From contig OU452202.1 of the NCBI GenBank assembly GCA_911728435.2, positions 25,585,135 through 25,649,134 of the forward strand: a stretch of DNA of 64,000 nt, given 5' to 3'. Shown here piece by piece: positions 13,012 to 24,441 of this stretch; the stretch's first letter is position 1, and each line of letters begins with the position of its first letter. This DNA comes from Apoderus coryli. Lineage: Eukaryota; Arthropoda; Insecta; Coleoptera; Attelabidae. The notes below the pieces were generated by a model. It had not been told where the DNA came from. It was given only the letters and a program-made list of their open reading frames with translations, and made no database searches. The translations under genes were made by a program, and so were the position numbers.

Positions 13012-13110
13012 ACGTGTATACCGAACTGGATTCAATCGTTACAGCTGATTTTGACGGCTGTTGCCAGGCCGAGGGTTTATAAAGTGTATACCGGTTTCTG
13101 ATTGGTTGAC
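13012..13110 (+). promoter_or_regulatory. Candidate promoter of the REDD-family gene
   Basis: An ACGTG (core hypoxia-response motif) lies at 13012-13016, a TATA-like TTTATAAA at 13076-13083, and an inverted CCAAT (ATTGG) near 13101. The start codon is 13353, leaving a 5' UTR of roughly 240 bases. This stretch is visibly more GC-rich than its surroundings. Hypoxic induction through HIF is established for scylla/REDD1 in other animals; that these particular motifs work here is inference. Confidence 0.4.
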
Positions 13111-13352
13111 GCCTAACCAGTTGGGGGTATGCCGGTCGATCAGCTGATGTTAGTTGCGAGTTCTTTGTGAACCGGCAACCGCATCGGACTTGCTCTAGGA
13201 TTCAGAAAGAATTCCTAGGAAATATTTCGATATTATTACGAAATATACACCTCAAATGTATATTTTAGTTTGCAAAGAATTATTATTGTTATTTGCTTGT
13301 TGTTAAAAAATGTATTTATAATTGTGATTAAAGTAAATAAAAACATATCGAA

Positions 13353-16300
13353 ATGTTTCGCAGTAGTTTTCAAGAGGACCACGCATCAAAAGATTCGAAA
13401 TTACAGGCAGTTTTTAGTAAATTGTCGGGGGTACATCCCAGGGCAGAAGATTTAAGTAATAATGTCACACAAAAAATTATGTCGTCAGATATAATTGAAT
13501 CTGTGTTCGCCGATACTCCAGTACCTACAAATAATACAAGTAAGCTTATTTTATTTTCTACTCTTACAGATATTTTTTAATAATATTTAATAAACAAATT
13601 CGGTATTGCAAAATAAATAGTGAGAGACATTTTCGTCAATATTTAACCATAGCTAATTCGTAATTATAGTTGAAATGATAGAAAGTGCTAGTCAACACAA
13701 CATATCAATCAAATTTGGGACATAGGCGTAGCAGCATTAATTTTGATCCAAAATTAATACATGTTTGGGACAGTGTACAGGGAAAACTATACGGAGTTTA
13801 AATCTGATAGTAGTTTGTTAGGACGTTCTGTTTGTTGGAAACAATGACCAATGACATGCTTCAAACACTTCCCGTTATACCGGCAGCAATTATAAACTTT
13901 TTTATTTGAAATTGAACGCTACACCTATTTATTTTTTGCATCCTATCTATTTAGATTCTGTATAAAATTCTCCCGTTTTCTAAATAAAAGTAATTTTTAC
14001 ATCAAAAAAATAGTTTTCGCAACTCGTAACTTATCCGACATAGGGCAAGAGGAGATACTACACCTTTTCCAATTGTATTTCAGAAACGGCCAAATGTAGT
14101 CCAGGAAACACCAATTGTAATTCAGATTTTCAAATGTAATTCAGAAAAAACCAATTGTAATTTATATTTTTCAAACTTTCTGAATTACATTATGAAAAAA
14201 TCTGAATTACAATTGGGGTTTTCTGAATTATATTTGAGATATCTGAATTACAAGTGGGATTGTCTGAATTACATTTGAGATATTTGAATTACAATTGGGA
14301 TTATCTGAATTACATTTGAGATATCTAAATTGCAATTCAAACTTTCTGATTTATATTGAAAAATCTGAACTAAAATTGGGATTTTCTGATTTACATTTGA
14401 AGAATCTGAATTACAGTTGGGGTTTTCTGATTTACATTGGATATATCTGAATTACAATTCAAACTTTCTGAACTACATTTGAAAATCTGATTTACAATTC
14501 GGATTTTCTGAATTACATTGGAGATATCTGAATTGAATTGAAATTTTCAAAATTATTTTCGAAAAATCTAAATTACAATTGGGATTCTCTGAATTACATT
14601 GGAGATATCTGAATTACAATTGAAACTTTCTGAATTACATTTGAAAAATCTGAATTACAATATGGTTTTCTGAATTACAATTGAGGTTTTCTGAATTACA
14701 TTGGAGATATCTGAATTACAATTGAAACTTCCTGAATTACATTTGAAAAATCTGAATTACAATATGGTTTTCTGAATTACAATTGGGGTTTTCTGAATTA
14801 CATTGGAGATATCTGAATTCAATTCAAACTTTCTGAACTACATTTGAAAATCTGATTTACAATTCGGATTTTCTGAATTACATTGGAGATATCTGAATTG
14901 AATTGAAATTTTCAAAATTATTTTCGAAAAATCTAAATTACAATTGGGATTCTCTGAATTACATTGGAGATATCTGAATTACAATTGAAACTTCCTGAAT
15001 TACATTTGAAAAATCTGAATTACAATATGGTTTTCTGAATTACAATTGAGGTTTTCTGAATTACATTGGAGATATCTGAATTACAATTGAAACTTCCTGA
15101 ATTACATTTGAAAAATCTGAAATACAATATGGTTTTCTGAATTACAATTGGGGTTTTCTGAATTACATTGGAGATATCTGAATTCAATTCAAACTTTCTG
15201 AACTACATTTGAAAATCTGAATTACAATTCGGATTTTCTGAACTACATTGCAGATATCTGAATTGAATTACAATTGAAACTTTCTGTTTTTTTGTAAAAT
15301 CTGCGGTACAATTGGAGTTTTCTGAATTCCATTGGAGATATCTGAATTGAATTGAAATTTTCAAAATTATATTCGAAAAATCTGAATTACAATTGGGATT
15401 TTCTGAATTACATTGGAGATATCTGAATTGAATTGAAATTTTCAAAATTATATTCGAAAAATCTGAATTACAATTGGGATTCTCTGAATTACATTTGAGA
15501 TATCTGAATTACAATTGAAACTTCCTGAATTACATTTAAAAAATCTGAATTACAATTGGGGTTTTCTGAATTACATTGGAGATATCTGAATTCAATTCAA
15601 ACTTTCTGAACTACATTTGCAAATCTGAATTACAAATCGGATTTTCTGAATTACATTGGAGATATCTGAATTGAATTACAATTGAAACTTTCTGTTTTTT
15701 TGTAAAATCTTAGGTACAATTGGAGTTTTCTGAATTCCATTGGAGATATCTGAATTGAATTGAAATTTTCAAAATTATATTCGAAAAATCTGAATTATAT
15801 TTGAGATATCTGAATTACAATTGAAACTTCCTGAATTACATTTGAAAAATCTGAATTACAATATGGTTTTCTGAATTACAATTGGAGTTTTCTGAATTAC
15901 ATTGGAGATATCTGAATTACAGTTCAAACTTTTTGAATTACATTTGAAAAATTTGAATTACAATTGAAACTTTCTGATTTACATTTGTAAAATCTCAGGT
16001 CCAATTGGAGTTTTCTGAATTCCATTGGAGATATCTGAATTGAATTGAAATTTTCAAAATTATATTCGAAAAATCTGAATTACAATTGCGATTCTTTGAG
16101 TTACATTTGAGATATCTGAATTACAATTGAAACTTCCTGAGCTACATTTGAAAAATCTGAATTACAATTGGGGTTTTCTGAATTACATTGGAGATATCTG
16201 AATTACAATTCAAACTTTCTGAATTACATTTGACAAATCTGAATTACAATTGGGATTCTTTTAATTACATTTGTGATATCTGACTTACAATTGAAACGTT

Positions 16301-19300
16301 CTGAATTACATTTGAAAAATCTGAATTACAATTGGGGTTTTCTGAATTACATTGGAGATATCTCTTCTGAATAATCGGAAAAGGTGTAGATTTAACAGAT
16401 ACAGGGTGTTAACAATTAATTATATTATCAAAAAATTGCTATAATTTTAGCACGGCTGCATTTGATGCTAGTTTCATTTGATTTTTTCTAAATTACAGCA
16501 GTAGAAATAACAATTTGTTTTGAAAATTCTCACAAATTGTGTTTAATTAATTTTAATAAATAAAACACCAGTCCACTTTTGATTGTTGTTTGATGTAAAG
16601 TAAAAAAGCTGTCATCTGTACATTTGTCGGTGCAAAAATGTCGTTCACTGAAACTGAGAGATTTACAAATGTTCTTATGCTGGGAGGGTACGCCGATAGG
16701 CTCAGGCTTTACGAAGAGGTTAAAAATGTATTTAATGACGCATAGGTATCCAAACTGAAATCCCATTTCCTTAGCCACAGTTCTGAAAGCTGTTCGATGG
16801 TTCGAAGAAGTTGGAGGTGCAGAGATAGACCACGTAAGGACGACCAAAAATAAATTAAGTGAAAAGTTCATTTTTCGCCATTTGAAAAATAATTTAGACT
16901 CAAAATAGGTCTAAGTCCAACTCACCTTATCCCATTTAATCAGATGTTTAGTATATTATCTCGTACAAGGCCAAAATTCGAGGCTTACTATTGGGATTAT
17001 TTCGAAGATATTCGCAAAAATCCGATGGTCTGCATTTAAAAAAAGGACGTTGATGTTCGGCCCAAAAAACCAAAGAGAAGAAGTGTTTTTATAAATAAAA
17101 AATGAATGTAAAAGGCGCTACGGATATATTCGGAAGTAATCGCCAATTGATAGGTTTCTTGGACGCTAGTCAACAAAGTCCACCACTTTGCCACAATTCC
17201 CGAGATGCCAATAGTAAACCTCGACTTTTCTCCACCCCGTACATTAGAAATGCATAATATTTGAGTAAAAATTTTAAAAGTAAATGAACTAAGTACAACG
17301 TTTAATAAGGTAGAACAAAATACGGTTATAAAACTGACTGTAACATGAATAAATAAATTTAATTTCAAAAGGTAACTAGGCTACTCCAACTATACATATA
17401 GTATAATGAAATCTATACCCACCTATCGTATGAAGGGAAAGGCTGTATTGAAGGAAATAATAAATTAATTTGACAATGTCAGTTCTCGATTCGATCTGTT
17501 TTTAAATGTATATGATAAAATAGCATCTCAAGTACGCCTTTCTATTTCGGAAACATTGTATTGGAACATACAAAAGGACTTTCAATTATTTTTATTGTTT
17601 TTGTTATACGGACACTTATACCAAATTAAAAAACGAGGGAGGACTAATAAAGTAGTAAAAGGGTTAACTGTTGCTTCTTCGTCGTTGGTATAGTCCCTAA
17701 CTTCTCAACAGATTTGTCAGATATAAAGAATTCGGTAGAGGTTTGCGCTATTATTCATTTGGTACTTCTTGATTATGACAACAACCCATGGTTGGGCTGG
17801 TATATCACGATGAAAATCCTGAATTAAATCAGTAAGAGTAAGAACAAAAACACACATTTCCTCTAAGAGCTAAAGCAAATACATCACAAAATCGAATGCC
17901 ATCTTCGACACCACGTACCGGTTTTTCGTCGCATTCTCTTTAAACTTTTGAATCTAGTTGCTCCCTGATAAACCGTAGTGTAGTCAATTTGATTGTGTTT
18001 AATTGTTGTTTTGCTAGTTGACGACTTAAGTGACACACGTCCTTTCTATTCAGTCTCTTAGTCTTGTTATAGCATTCACTGTATGTACGAGAGTCACATT
18101 CCAGATATGCCCAATTCTGATTACTTTGTCGTCGATGTACTTCTAGTAAATGTTTCTTTAATTACAGATTGGGCTTCATCGTCCCAGCCCACTCACACCA
18201 CAAGTACAACAGAAGACAGCGATAGTGTCATTACACCCACTAGCTTGATGGAACGTTTAGAAGCTGAATTACGGCATGCCAAACGTACACACTTGGCGTG
18301 CGGTGAAGTTCTATTACCATGTGGACTATTACAGCGAATTGCCAGGGATGTAATATGGATGGCCGATTCCGAACCGTGTGGACTCAGAGGTAAGCAAACG
18401 TAATACTCATGTTATCCATCGGGGATGTTTTGCTGTCGATAATTTTTGATACAAAAATGATTAGACATGACAATTTTATTTGCGAGGGTGAAATTTTTTT
18501 AGCCAAATTGGAATTTTTGTAGTATCGTACTTCCTTCGAGAGGTAAGCACCAGGCATATTTGCCTACAATTGAAACTTTTTGAATTATATTTGAAAAATC
18601 TGAATTACAATTGGGATTCTCTTAATTACATTTGAGATATCTGAATTACAATTGAAACTTTCTTAATTACATTTGAAAAATCTGAATTACAATTGGGGTT
18701 TTTTGAATTACATTGGAGATATGTGAATTACAATTTAAACTTTCTTAATTACATTTGAAAAATCTGAATTACAATTGGGGTTTTCTGAATTACATTGGAG
18801 ATATGTGAATTACAATTGAAACTTTCTGAACTGCATTTGAAAAATCTGAATTACAAGTGGAATTTTCTGAATTACATTGGAGATATCTGAATTACAATTG
18901 AAACTTTCTTAATTACATTTGAAAAATCTGAATTACAAGTGGGATTTTCTGAATTACATTTGAAAAATCTGAATTACAATTGGGGTTTTCTTAATTACAT
19001 TGGAGATATGTGAATTACAATTGAAACTTCCTGAACTGCATTTGAAAAATCTGAATTACAAGTGCGATTTTCTGAATTACATTGGAGATATCTGAATTAC
19101 AATTGAAACTTTCTTAATTACATTTGAAAAATCTGAATTACAATTGGGTTTTTCTTAATTACATTGGAGATATGTGAATTACAATTGAAACTTCCTGAAC
19201 TGCATTTGAAAAATCTGAATTACACGTGGGATTTTCTGAATTACATTGGAGATATCTGAATTACAATTGAAACTTTCTGGATTACATTTTAAAAATCTGA

Positions 19301-22300
19301 ATTACAAGTGGGATTTTCTGAATTACATTGGAGATATCTGAATTACAATTGAAACTTTCTGGATTACATTTGAAAAATCTGAATTACAAGTGGGATTTTC
19401 TGAATTACATTGGAGATATCTGAATTACAATTGAAACTTTCTGGATTACATTTTAAAAATCTGAATTACAATATGGTTTTCAGAATTACAATTGGGGTTT
19501 TCTGAATTACATTAGATATGTGAATTACAATTATTGAAACTTTCTCAACTGCATTTGAAAAATCTGAATTACAAGTGCGATTTTCTCAATTAAGGACATT
19601 GGAGATATCTGAATTACAATTCAAACTTACATTATGAAAAATCTGAATTACAATTGGGGTTTTCTGAATTACATTTGAGATATCTGAATTACAAATCAAA
19701 CTTTCGGAATTACATTTGAAAAATCTGAATTACAATTGGGATTCTCTTAATTTATTTGTGATATCTGCATTACAATCAAACAAAAGGTTTATTAACCTTA
19801 GGAGCAATGAAGATGAAACAACGAAAATGTTTCTACTGCATCTGGTACCAAAATATGTAAATTTACGAACCAGCAATAGTTCAAACCATATAGACCCTCG
19901 AAACATGTTTAACAAATCATAATTCTAATAAAACTTTGCTGTTTTGTTTGAATGCTGAAACTCCGACGTACAATAACTTCCAAATCCTTGTGAATATTGT
20001 GTTTGAGTGGGGTTAAAAGGTGTTGTGTGTTTTAAAAGGGGTTATCATTATTTTACTACATGGAGGGGTTAGGGGGATGTCGATTATATTTATTGTAGAG
20101 ATATATTGTTGTTAAAACGTTCGTTATTAGTGGTTACAAAAAAAAGGTCTTGTGCGTTTTTAAAAATTTCCTATTTATCACTCCTATCGAATTTGCGAAC
20201 AACAAAAAAAAAATGTTTGTATGAAGCGTTATTCCTTCGTTGTGAAGTAGTCTGCGCCCCATTTGTCATAGTAATTAATGATAATTGACCCATCTTTGGC
20301 TGTATAAATTTTCTTTAATTCGTTATGCTCTTTTGTTACAGGTTGTAAACTTTTCCTGCTCTTCGAAGCCGTGGACCAATGCATACGAATAGGTTGTATT
20401 CAATGTGATCCGGCGACAGCGTGCACTTTTGAAATTTATCTCACCATAAAACAAAGTCCGACCGGTTGGAACTTTTTACCACAATTTATACGGTGAGTTG
20501 CTGCCTACCGCTATACGAAGCTACTTAAATTAAATTTTAATGCTGTTGATATACGTACCCAATATATCACTCTATCCAGTCTTTTGCACGGTGAACAGTT
20601 ATAAATTTTCTTCTATGCTTCGATGTTTTATTTTGTCTTTGAATTTAAGATAATAATTTAGAGTAGAGTGTATCCATTTATTAATTTTTCATTTCTGATG
20701 AACGTGGATAAGTCACAGTATCCGTTACGACTATTATTACAATTCTGTTCACTGTAATGAAGAAAATGAAGGTGTGCTGGTCCCAGAGATTAACATTATC
20801 TGAAATTTCATTCATAATTCACATTTGTTTACAATCAGACATATGTTGGCAGTTGATATATAAGATAGAAAAGGACAGATAGAAAAAATTGCAACATTGT
20901 ACAGTGGCGTGCAGTTTTAAAGCATTCTTTATACTTTAATTATACGATTGAACCTACTATTCAGTATTAATATATTTAGTTATCTAACGAAGTGCAACCT
21001 TAATTTATAATTAAACGTTGATTTAAATAGTGTACGATGAACCTAGCATCCCTATGACATTACAAAAATCAACAATGACATTAGGTATTTATCTACAGCA
21101 ATTTATTTTTAATTTGTAGAGCACGCAAACTACACCACTGATAAAAAATAACAAATCGTGACGTTACTTACCCCCGAAATATCAAATTTAGGTTGAAATT
21201 TTCATTATTTTTACAAACTATACACTTTTTTTTTTTACTAGCCGATTTTCTTGGGAATGAGGTTCATATGAAACTAGTTTTTTGAAATAATATTTACTTC
21301 ATGTCATATCTTTTGTACAACGTTTCGACAACATTACGTTGTCTTCTTCAGGCAACAGAATCTTCTTTTTTTTTATAATTTGTTACACCTTTTCATTTTG
21401 ACCAAGACATTAATAAGTACCAGAAAATTCCGGAAAAAAAAAGAAGATTCTGTTGCCTGAAGAAGACAACGTAATGTTGTCGAAACGTTGTACGAAAGAT
21501 ATGACATGAAATAAATATTATTTCAAAAAACTAGTTTCATATGAACCTCATTCCCAAGAAAATCGACTAGTAAAAAAATTAAATAATAAGGTTCAAGAAA
21601 ACTTTCAAGAATAATAAAACTATACACTGATGCACCATTGTTAATTGTTTTTTATAGTTTTTGCACAAAAAAACACTCAAAATTCCCCAAAATCACCAAC
21701 TAACAGCAAATAAACACGAGCACAAAGGAGATTTGGCAACAGAGCTCAAATTACCAGCTGATTACAAGAATGAATGGATATCGTAAATTCTCCGCGTACT
21801 AGGTACTCAGTTGCTTAGCTTTACAGAGTTGCCACCTGTACCTCATAATTAAATGATGATTTGGTGAAATATGCCTTGAAACTGTTAAAATTCGTAAAAA
21901 AAAGTAACTAAAAAATATGTTGGGTATATTGTTTTATTATATACAAAACTTAGTACCATCATCTAAGTTAGATTTTGCTTTAAAATGGTAAAAAATGCCG
22001 TATCAAAATAGTGTATTTTAAAACAAAGGTATTAAATGCGGAAGTTTGGCATTATCGATATCTGCAAATAATGATGTCTGATCGCTTGGAAATGTAAACA
22101 GTTTTATCTCCCCCTTTCTAGATCTGTGGCTGGTCCGGATTGTTACTATGCATGGATATCTTCGTATAAACGGTCGAGACAATGGTACAGAGTTACTAAA
22201 TATTTCATAAAACAAATGTGGAGCTTCAACATTGGAACAATCCAATCCAAGGTTATTTTTGTCGTATGGCACATTAGGTTTAAATTGTTGATATCCCTAG

Positions 22301-23207
22301 TGCAATTCTTCTTCCTCGTTGGTTTTTCTTGCTGTCCATGGGACTTTCAAGATTCTTCGATAGATCCACATTTCAAATGCATCCAGCCTATTCATTGTGC
22401 CAACCTTCAATGTCCAGCCTTCCATACCATACAACAGTACGGAGCATACGTAACATTTTGTGATTCTTATTCTGAGATTGAGGCAAAGTCAGAGTTCTTA
22501 AAGACGTTTTTGAATTTCCTCGCTTTTTCTATCCGGCACTTGATTTCTACGTCTGAAGACCAGTCTTACATAACCAAGTCCCCAGATAGCTAAACTTTTT
22601 AACTCGTTCTATGTCTTCACTATCGTATGAGAGATTCGCATTCTGGAACTCATCTAATTTGCGACTGATTACTAGGAATTTTGTCTTTTATATGTTGATG
22701 TTAACTATATCCAGGAGCCTTTGGAGGTCATTCACATTATCTGCTATGAGGACTGTGTCATCTGCATACCGTATATTGTTGATTCATGTGCCAATTTGAT
22801 GCCTATTTGTTGTTCTTCGCTAGCTTCTTGGAAGATGTTTTCAGAGTAAAGTTGGGAGAGGACACATCCCTGTCTTACACCTCTAAGGATTTTCGCAGTC
22901 GGAATTATGGCTTGCCCAATACAGTAGTTATATGTGGCCTCTTCTTCTAATAAGCACACGCCGCAAGATGAGAGCACAGAAGTTGGCAGCGATTAGACCA
23001 GCAAAAAATTAGACATGCTGACGGAATTTTTCACCCTATCCTTGTTTAATAATATTTTATGTAAATCCTTCAATTTTAGTAATAATCATGTTTCTTTGTT
23101 ACAGAAATTTAACGGGAGGAGGCACCATTGTAATCAGTCCAGCATACACCCTTAGTAAGAAAAAACTCTACCGTTCCTACCCGGAGGAGAATTTGGAAAG
23201 TAATTAA
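13353..23207 (+). CDS. scyl: REDD1/DDIT4-family TOR inhibitor (scylla/charybde orthologue)
   Basis: Four GT-AG exons join in phase: 13353-13539, 18168-18389, 20342-20492 and 23105-23207 (stop TAA), giving 220 residues. Exon 1 encodes a polar, serine-rich N-terminus (MFRSSFQEDHASKDS). Exon 2 gives the family signature LLPCGLLQRIARDVIWMA then SEPCGLRG. Exon 3 continues CKLFLLFEAVDQC and FEIYLTIKQSPTGWNFLP. Exon 4 ends with ISPAYTLSKKKLYRSYPEE. Together these cover the whole RTP801 C-terminal domain. Known family members are stress- and hypoxia-induced cytosolic proteins that restrain TORC1 through TSC1/TSC2. Length fits (REDD1 is about 230 residues). Intron 1 (4.6 kb) and intron 2 (2.0 kb) carry blocks of one minisatellite; intron 3 (2.6 kb) carries an RTE fragment and a palindromic insertion. 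scyl versus chrb cannot be separated without a tree. Confidence 0.93.
14058..16389. repeat. TIR-bounded minisatellite in scylla intron 1
   Basis: About 2.3 kb of 20/21-bp units starting CTGAATTACA. Four unit types alternate: CTGAATTACAATTGAAACTT(T), CTGAATTACATTTGAAAAAT, CTGAATTACAATTGGGGTTT(T) and CTGAATTACATTGGAGATAT. The full cycle is an 82-bp higher-order repeat, with local deletions and variants. The block begins with CTACACCTTTTCC (14058-14070) and ends with the exact inverse, GGAAAAGGTGTAG (16377-16389). The first units (to about 14165) are in inverted orientation, the rest direct. That architecture resembles foldback-type transposons, whose termini are tandem arrays. It has no coding capacity. 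Confidence 0.85.
16402..16880 (+). mobile_element. Transposon relic with DUF4817-like helix-turn-helix
   Basis: A CAGGGTGTT terminus-like motif at about 16403 is followed at 16638 by a decayed coding segment, MSFTETERFTNVLMLGGYAD then RLRLYEEVKNVF. A frameshift follows, then NPISLATVLKAVRWFEEVGG. This is the DNA-binding region I associate with DUF4817, found in front of DDE transposases whose termini are CAGGGTGTCC-like, as at 26.2 kb. The catalytic part was not found. It lies directly after the TIR of the minisatellite. Confidence 0.5.
16881..18082. other. Intron 1 remainder
   Basis: No recognised feature. Small minus-strand open frames at 16530-16871 and 17036-17368 show no family motifs and overlap the transposon relic, so I treat them as chance. 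Confidence 0.4.
18556..19782. repeat. Second minisatellite block in scylla intron 2
   Basis: The same four 20/21-bp unit types (CTGAATTACA core) as the intron 1 array, about 1.2 kb long. It is more homogeneous, with local CTTAATTACA and TGTGAATTACA variants and some shortened cycles. All units read in the direct orientation. It begins in non-repeat sequence near 18556 and decays into unique DNA near 19782. I saw no CTACACC-type terminal inverted repeat, so only the interior of the element is represented here. Confidence 0.85.
21227..21616. mobile_element. Palindromic insertion carrying hammerhead-like motifs
   Basis: Two arms of about 145 bp (about 21230-21374 and 21433-21577) are near-perfect inverse copies separated by about 58 bases. 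The insertion is flanked by the 12-bp direct repeat AAACTATACACT (21215-21226 and 21617-21628). Each arm carries CTGAAGA, a hairpin GACAAC-GTAAT-GTTGTC and GAAAC; in the right arm the core starts at 21457. This matches the order of a hammerhead ribozyme core, with one extra A before stem II and a weak stem I. Penelope-like retroelements are known to carry hammerheads; that this is one is inference. Confidence 0.6.
22250..22980 (-). mobile_element. RTE-clade retrotransposon fragment (RT domain)
   Basis: On the minus strand the frame from 22977 reads IPTAKILRGVRQGCVLSQLY, then SENIFQEASEEQQIGIKL. After a shift it reads NNIRYADDTVLIAD, the catalytic YADD. Farther down come FSYLGTWL-like and WYGRLDIEGWH-like pieces. 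RGVRQGCVLSP and RYADDTVL are typical of the RTE/BovB group. Multiple stops and frame changes show it is dead. It lies in scylla intron 3, antisense to the gene. Confidence 0.75.
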
Positions 23208-23219
23208 TTTATTTTTGTT

Positions 23220-23440
23220 AATAAAAAGAAAAAGACTGATATTGAAACAAAAACAAAAAGAAAGCGAAAAGAAACAATTATTTTCATTTCATACTTTTTT
23301 GTTTTGTTTAATTTTTGAAAATGAATAATGTTCTTTGCCACCGAATCAAATTATATATACACAAAATTAATAAACAAAAAAAAATACAAAAACAAAACAC
23401 ATTTATTGATATTTACGCATTACAATAATTAAATTAAATA
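23220..23440 (+). promoter_or_regulatory. Scylla 3' UTR poly(A) signals
   Basis: AATAAA occurs at 23220-23225, only 13 bases after the stop, and again at 23369-23374 and about 23434-23440. The downstream ones are more plausible cleavage signals because the first leaves almost no 3' UTR. Confidence 0.45.
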
Positions 23441-23459
23441 AAATACAATAAAAAAAAAG

Positions 23460-24300
23460 TAGATTTCGCTGTTAGGGCGTCGCGTCCAATTTTGGTATCT
23501 ACCCTAGCATTCTTAAATGCCAAACTAATAATCAGTTTAAAAGACGTTTCGGTGACATTATTTTTACTGTTTTGCTTGGAAAAGGGATCATTTAGATACT
23601 GAAACGTTGTGTTTTCAATTGTATGTTATTATTAAGACAAAAATGGGGAACTAAAATGGATTTGTCACCCAATAAGAAATTTTTTTGAAAAGAACCAACA
23701 CCACATTGAAAAATATAAAAAAATTGTTCATATAGACATGGGTCCAGACGCACCCTTTTCATGATAAAAGAAAAGGGTGTATAAATTTGCCTTTGTTTAA
23801 TAGTTCATTTTATATTTATTTATTTTTTATTTTGGAGGTCACTTTCACATATACAAAATAATAATAAACCATCCCCCAAATAATTTGTTTATTTTTGTTA
23901 TTACTTGATTTGCTGTAAATCGCGTTCGATTATTTCTGTTGACAATTAAGAATATTTGAGCATACCATTAGACACGATCTCTTTGGAGCTTTGGTCAACT
24001 TATGTGGAATTCATCTGGAACATTTTGCGCTTGGCATCGTTGTTCATTGTATTCCCAACAGATTTTTGAGGACCTTCACGTGAATCATCACTCACTGATG
24101 CATAAACATGACATGATTCTGGAACTCTTCTCAATACATTGATCGAGGCGATTTTTTGCGATTTTTGTTACGCCAACGAAAACTTTCTTTAACACCATAT
24201 TATAAAATATGGACTTATTGTTGGGGTGGATATCAATAGCGGCATGGCTATAGCATTTTCGTGTTTAAACGTATCTTAAAAGTACATTTCCGAAAAAAAT
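23460..24300. other. Intergenic DNA after scylla
   Basis: No gene, repeat array or transposon domain was recognised in this stretch. Confidence 0.35.
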
Positions 24301-24441
24301 ATATATACGTGCTATATTCGACCGACAATGTTCTACCCCAGAAAGCTCGCTAATTCATGCAATATACCTTTAAATTGCTTTGTTGTTTAGATACAGAATG
24401 TCAAAGGTTCAAAATTTGTCATAATTCAAAAACGCATTTAA

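Noticed and set aside
15203..15445. Minus-strand frame rich in repeated NSENPNCNSDF-like peptides
   Set aside because: Translation of the minisatellite, not a protein gene.
16530..17368. Two minus-strand frames of 110-113 codons in scylla intron 1
   Set aside because: The first is antisense to the DUF4817-like relic. Neither has recognisable motifs or splice context.
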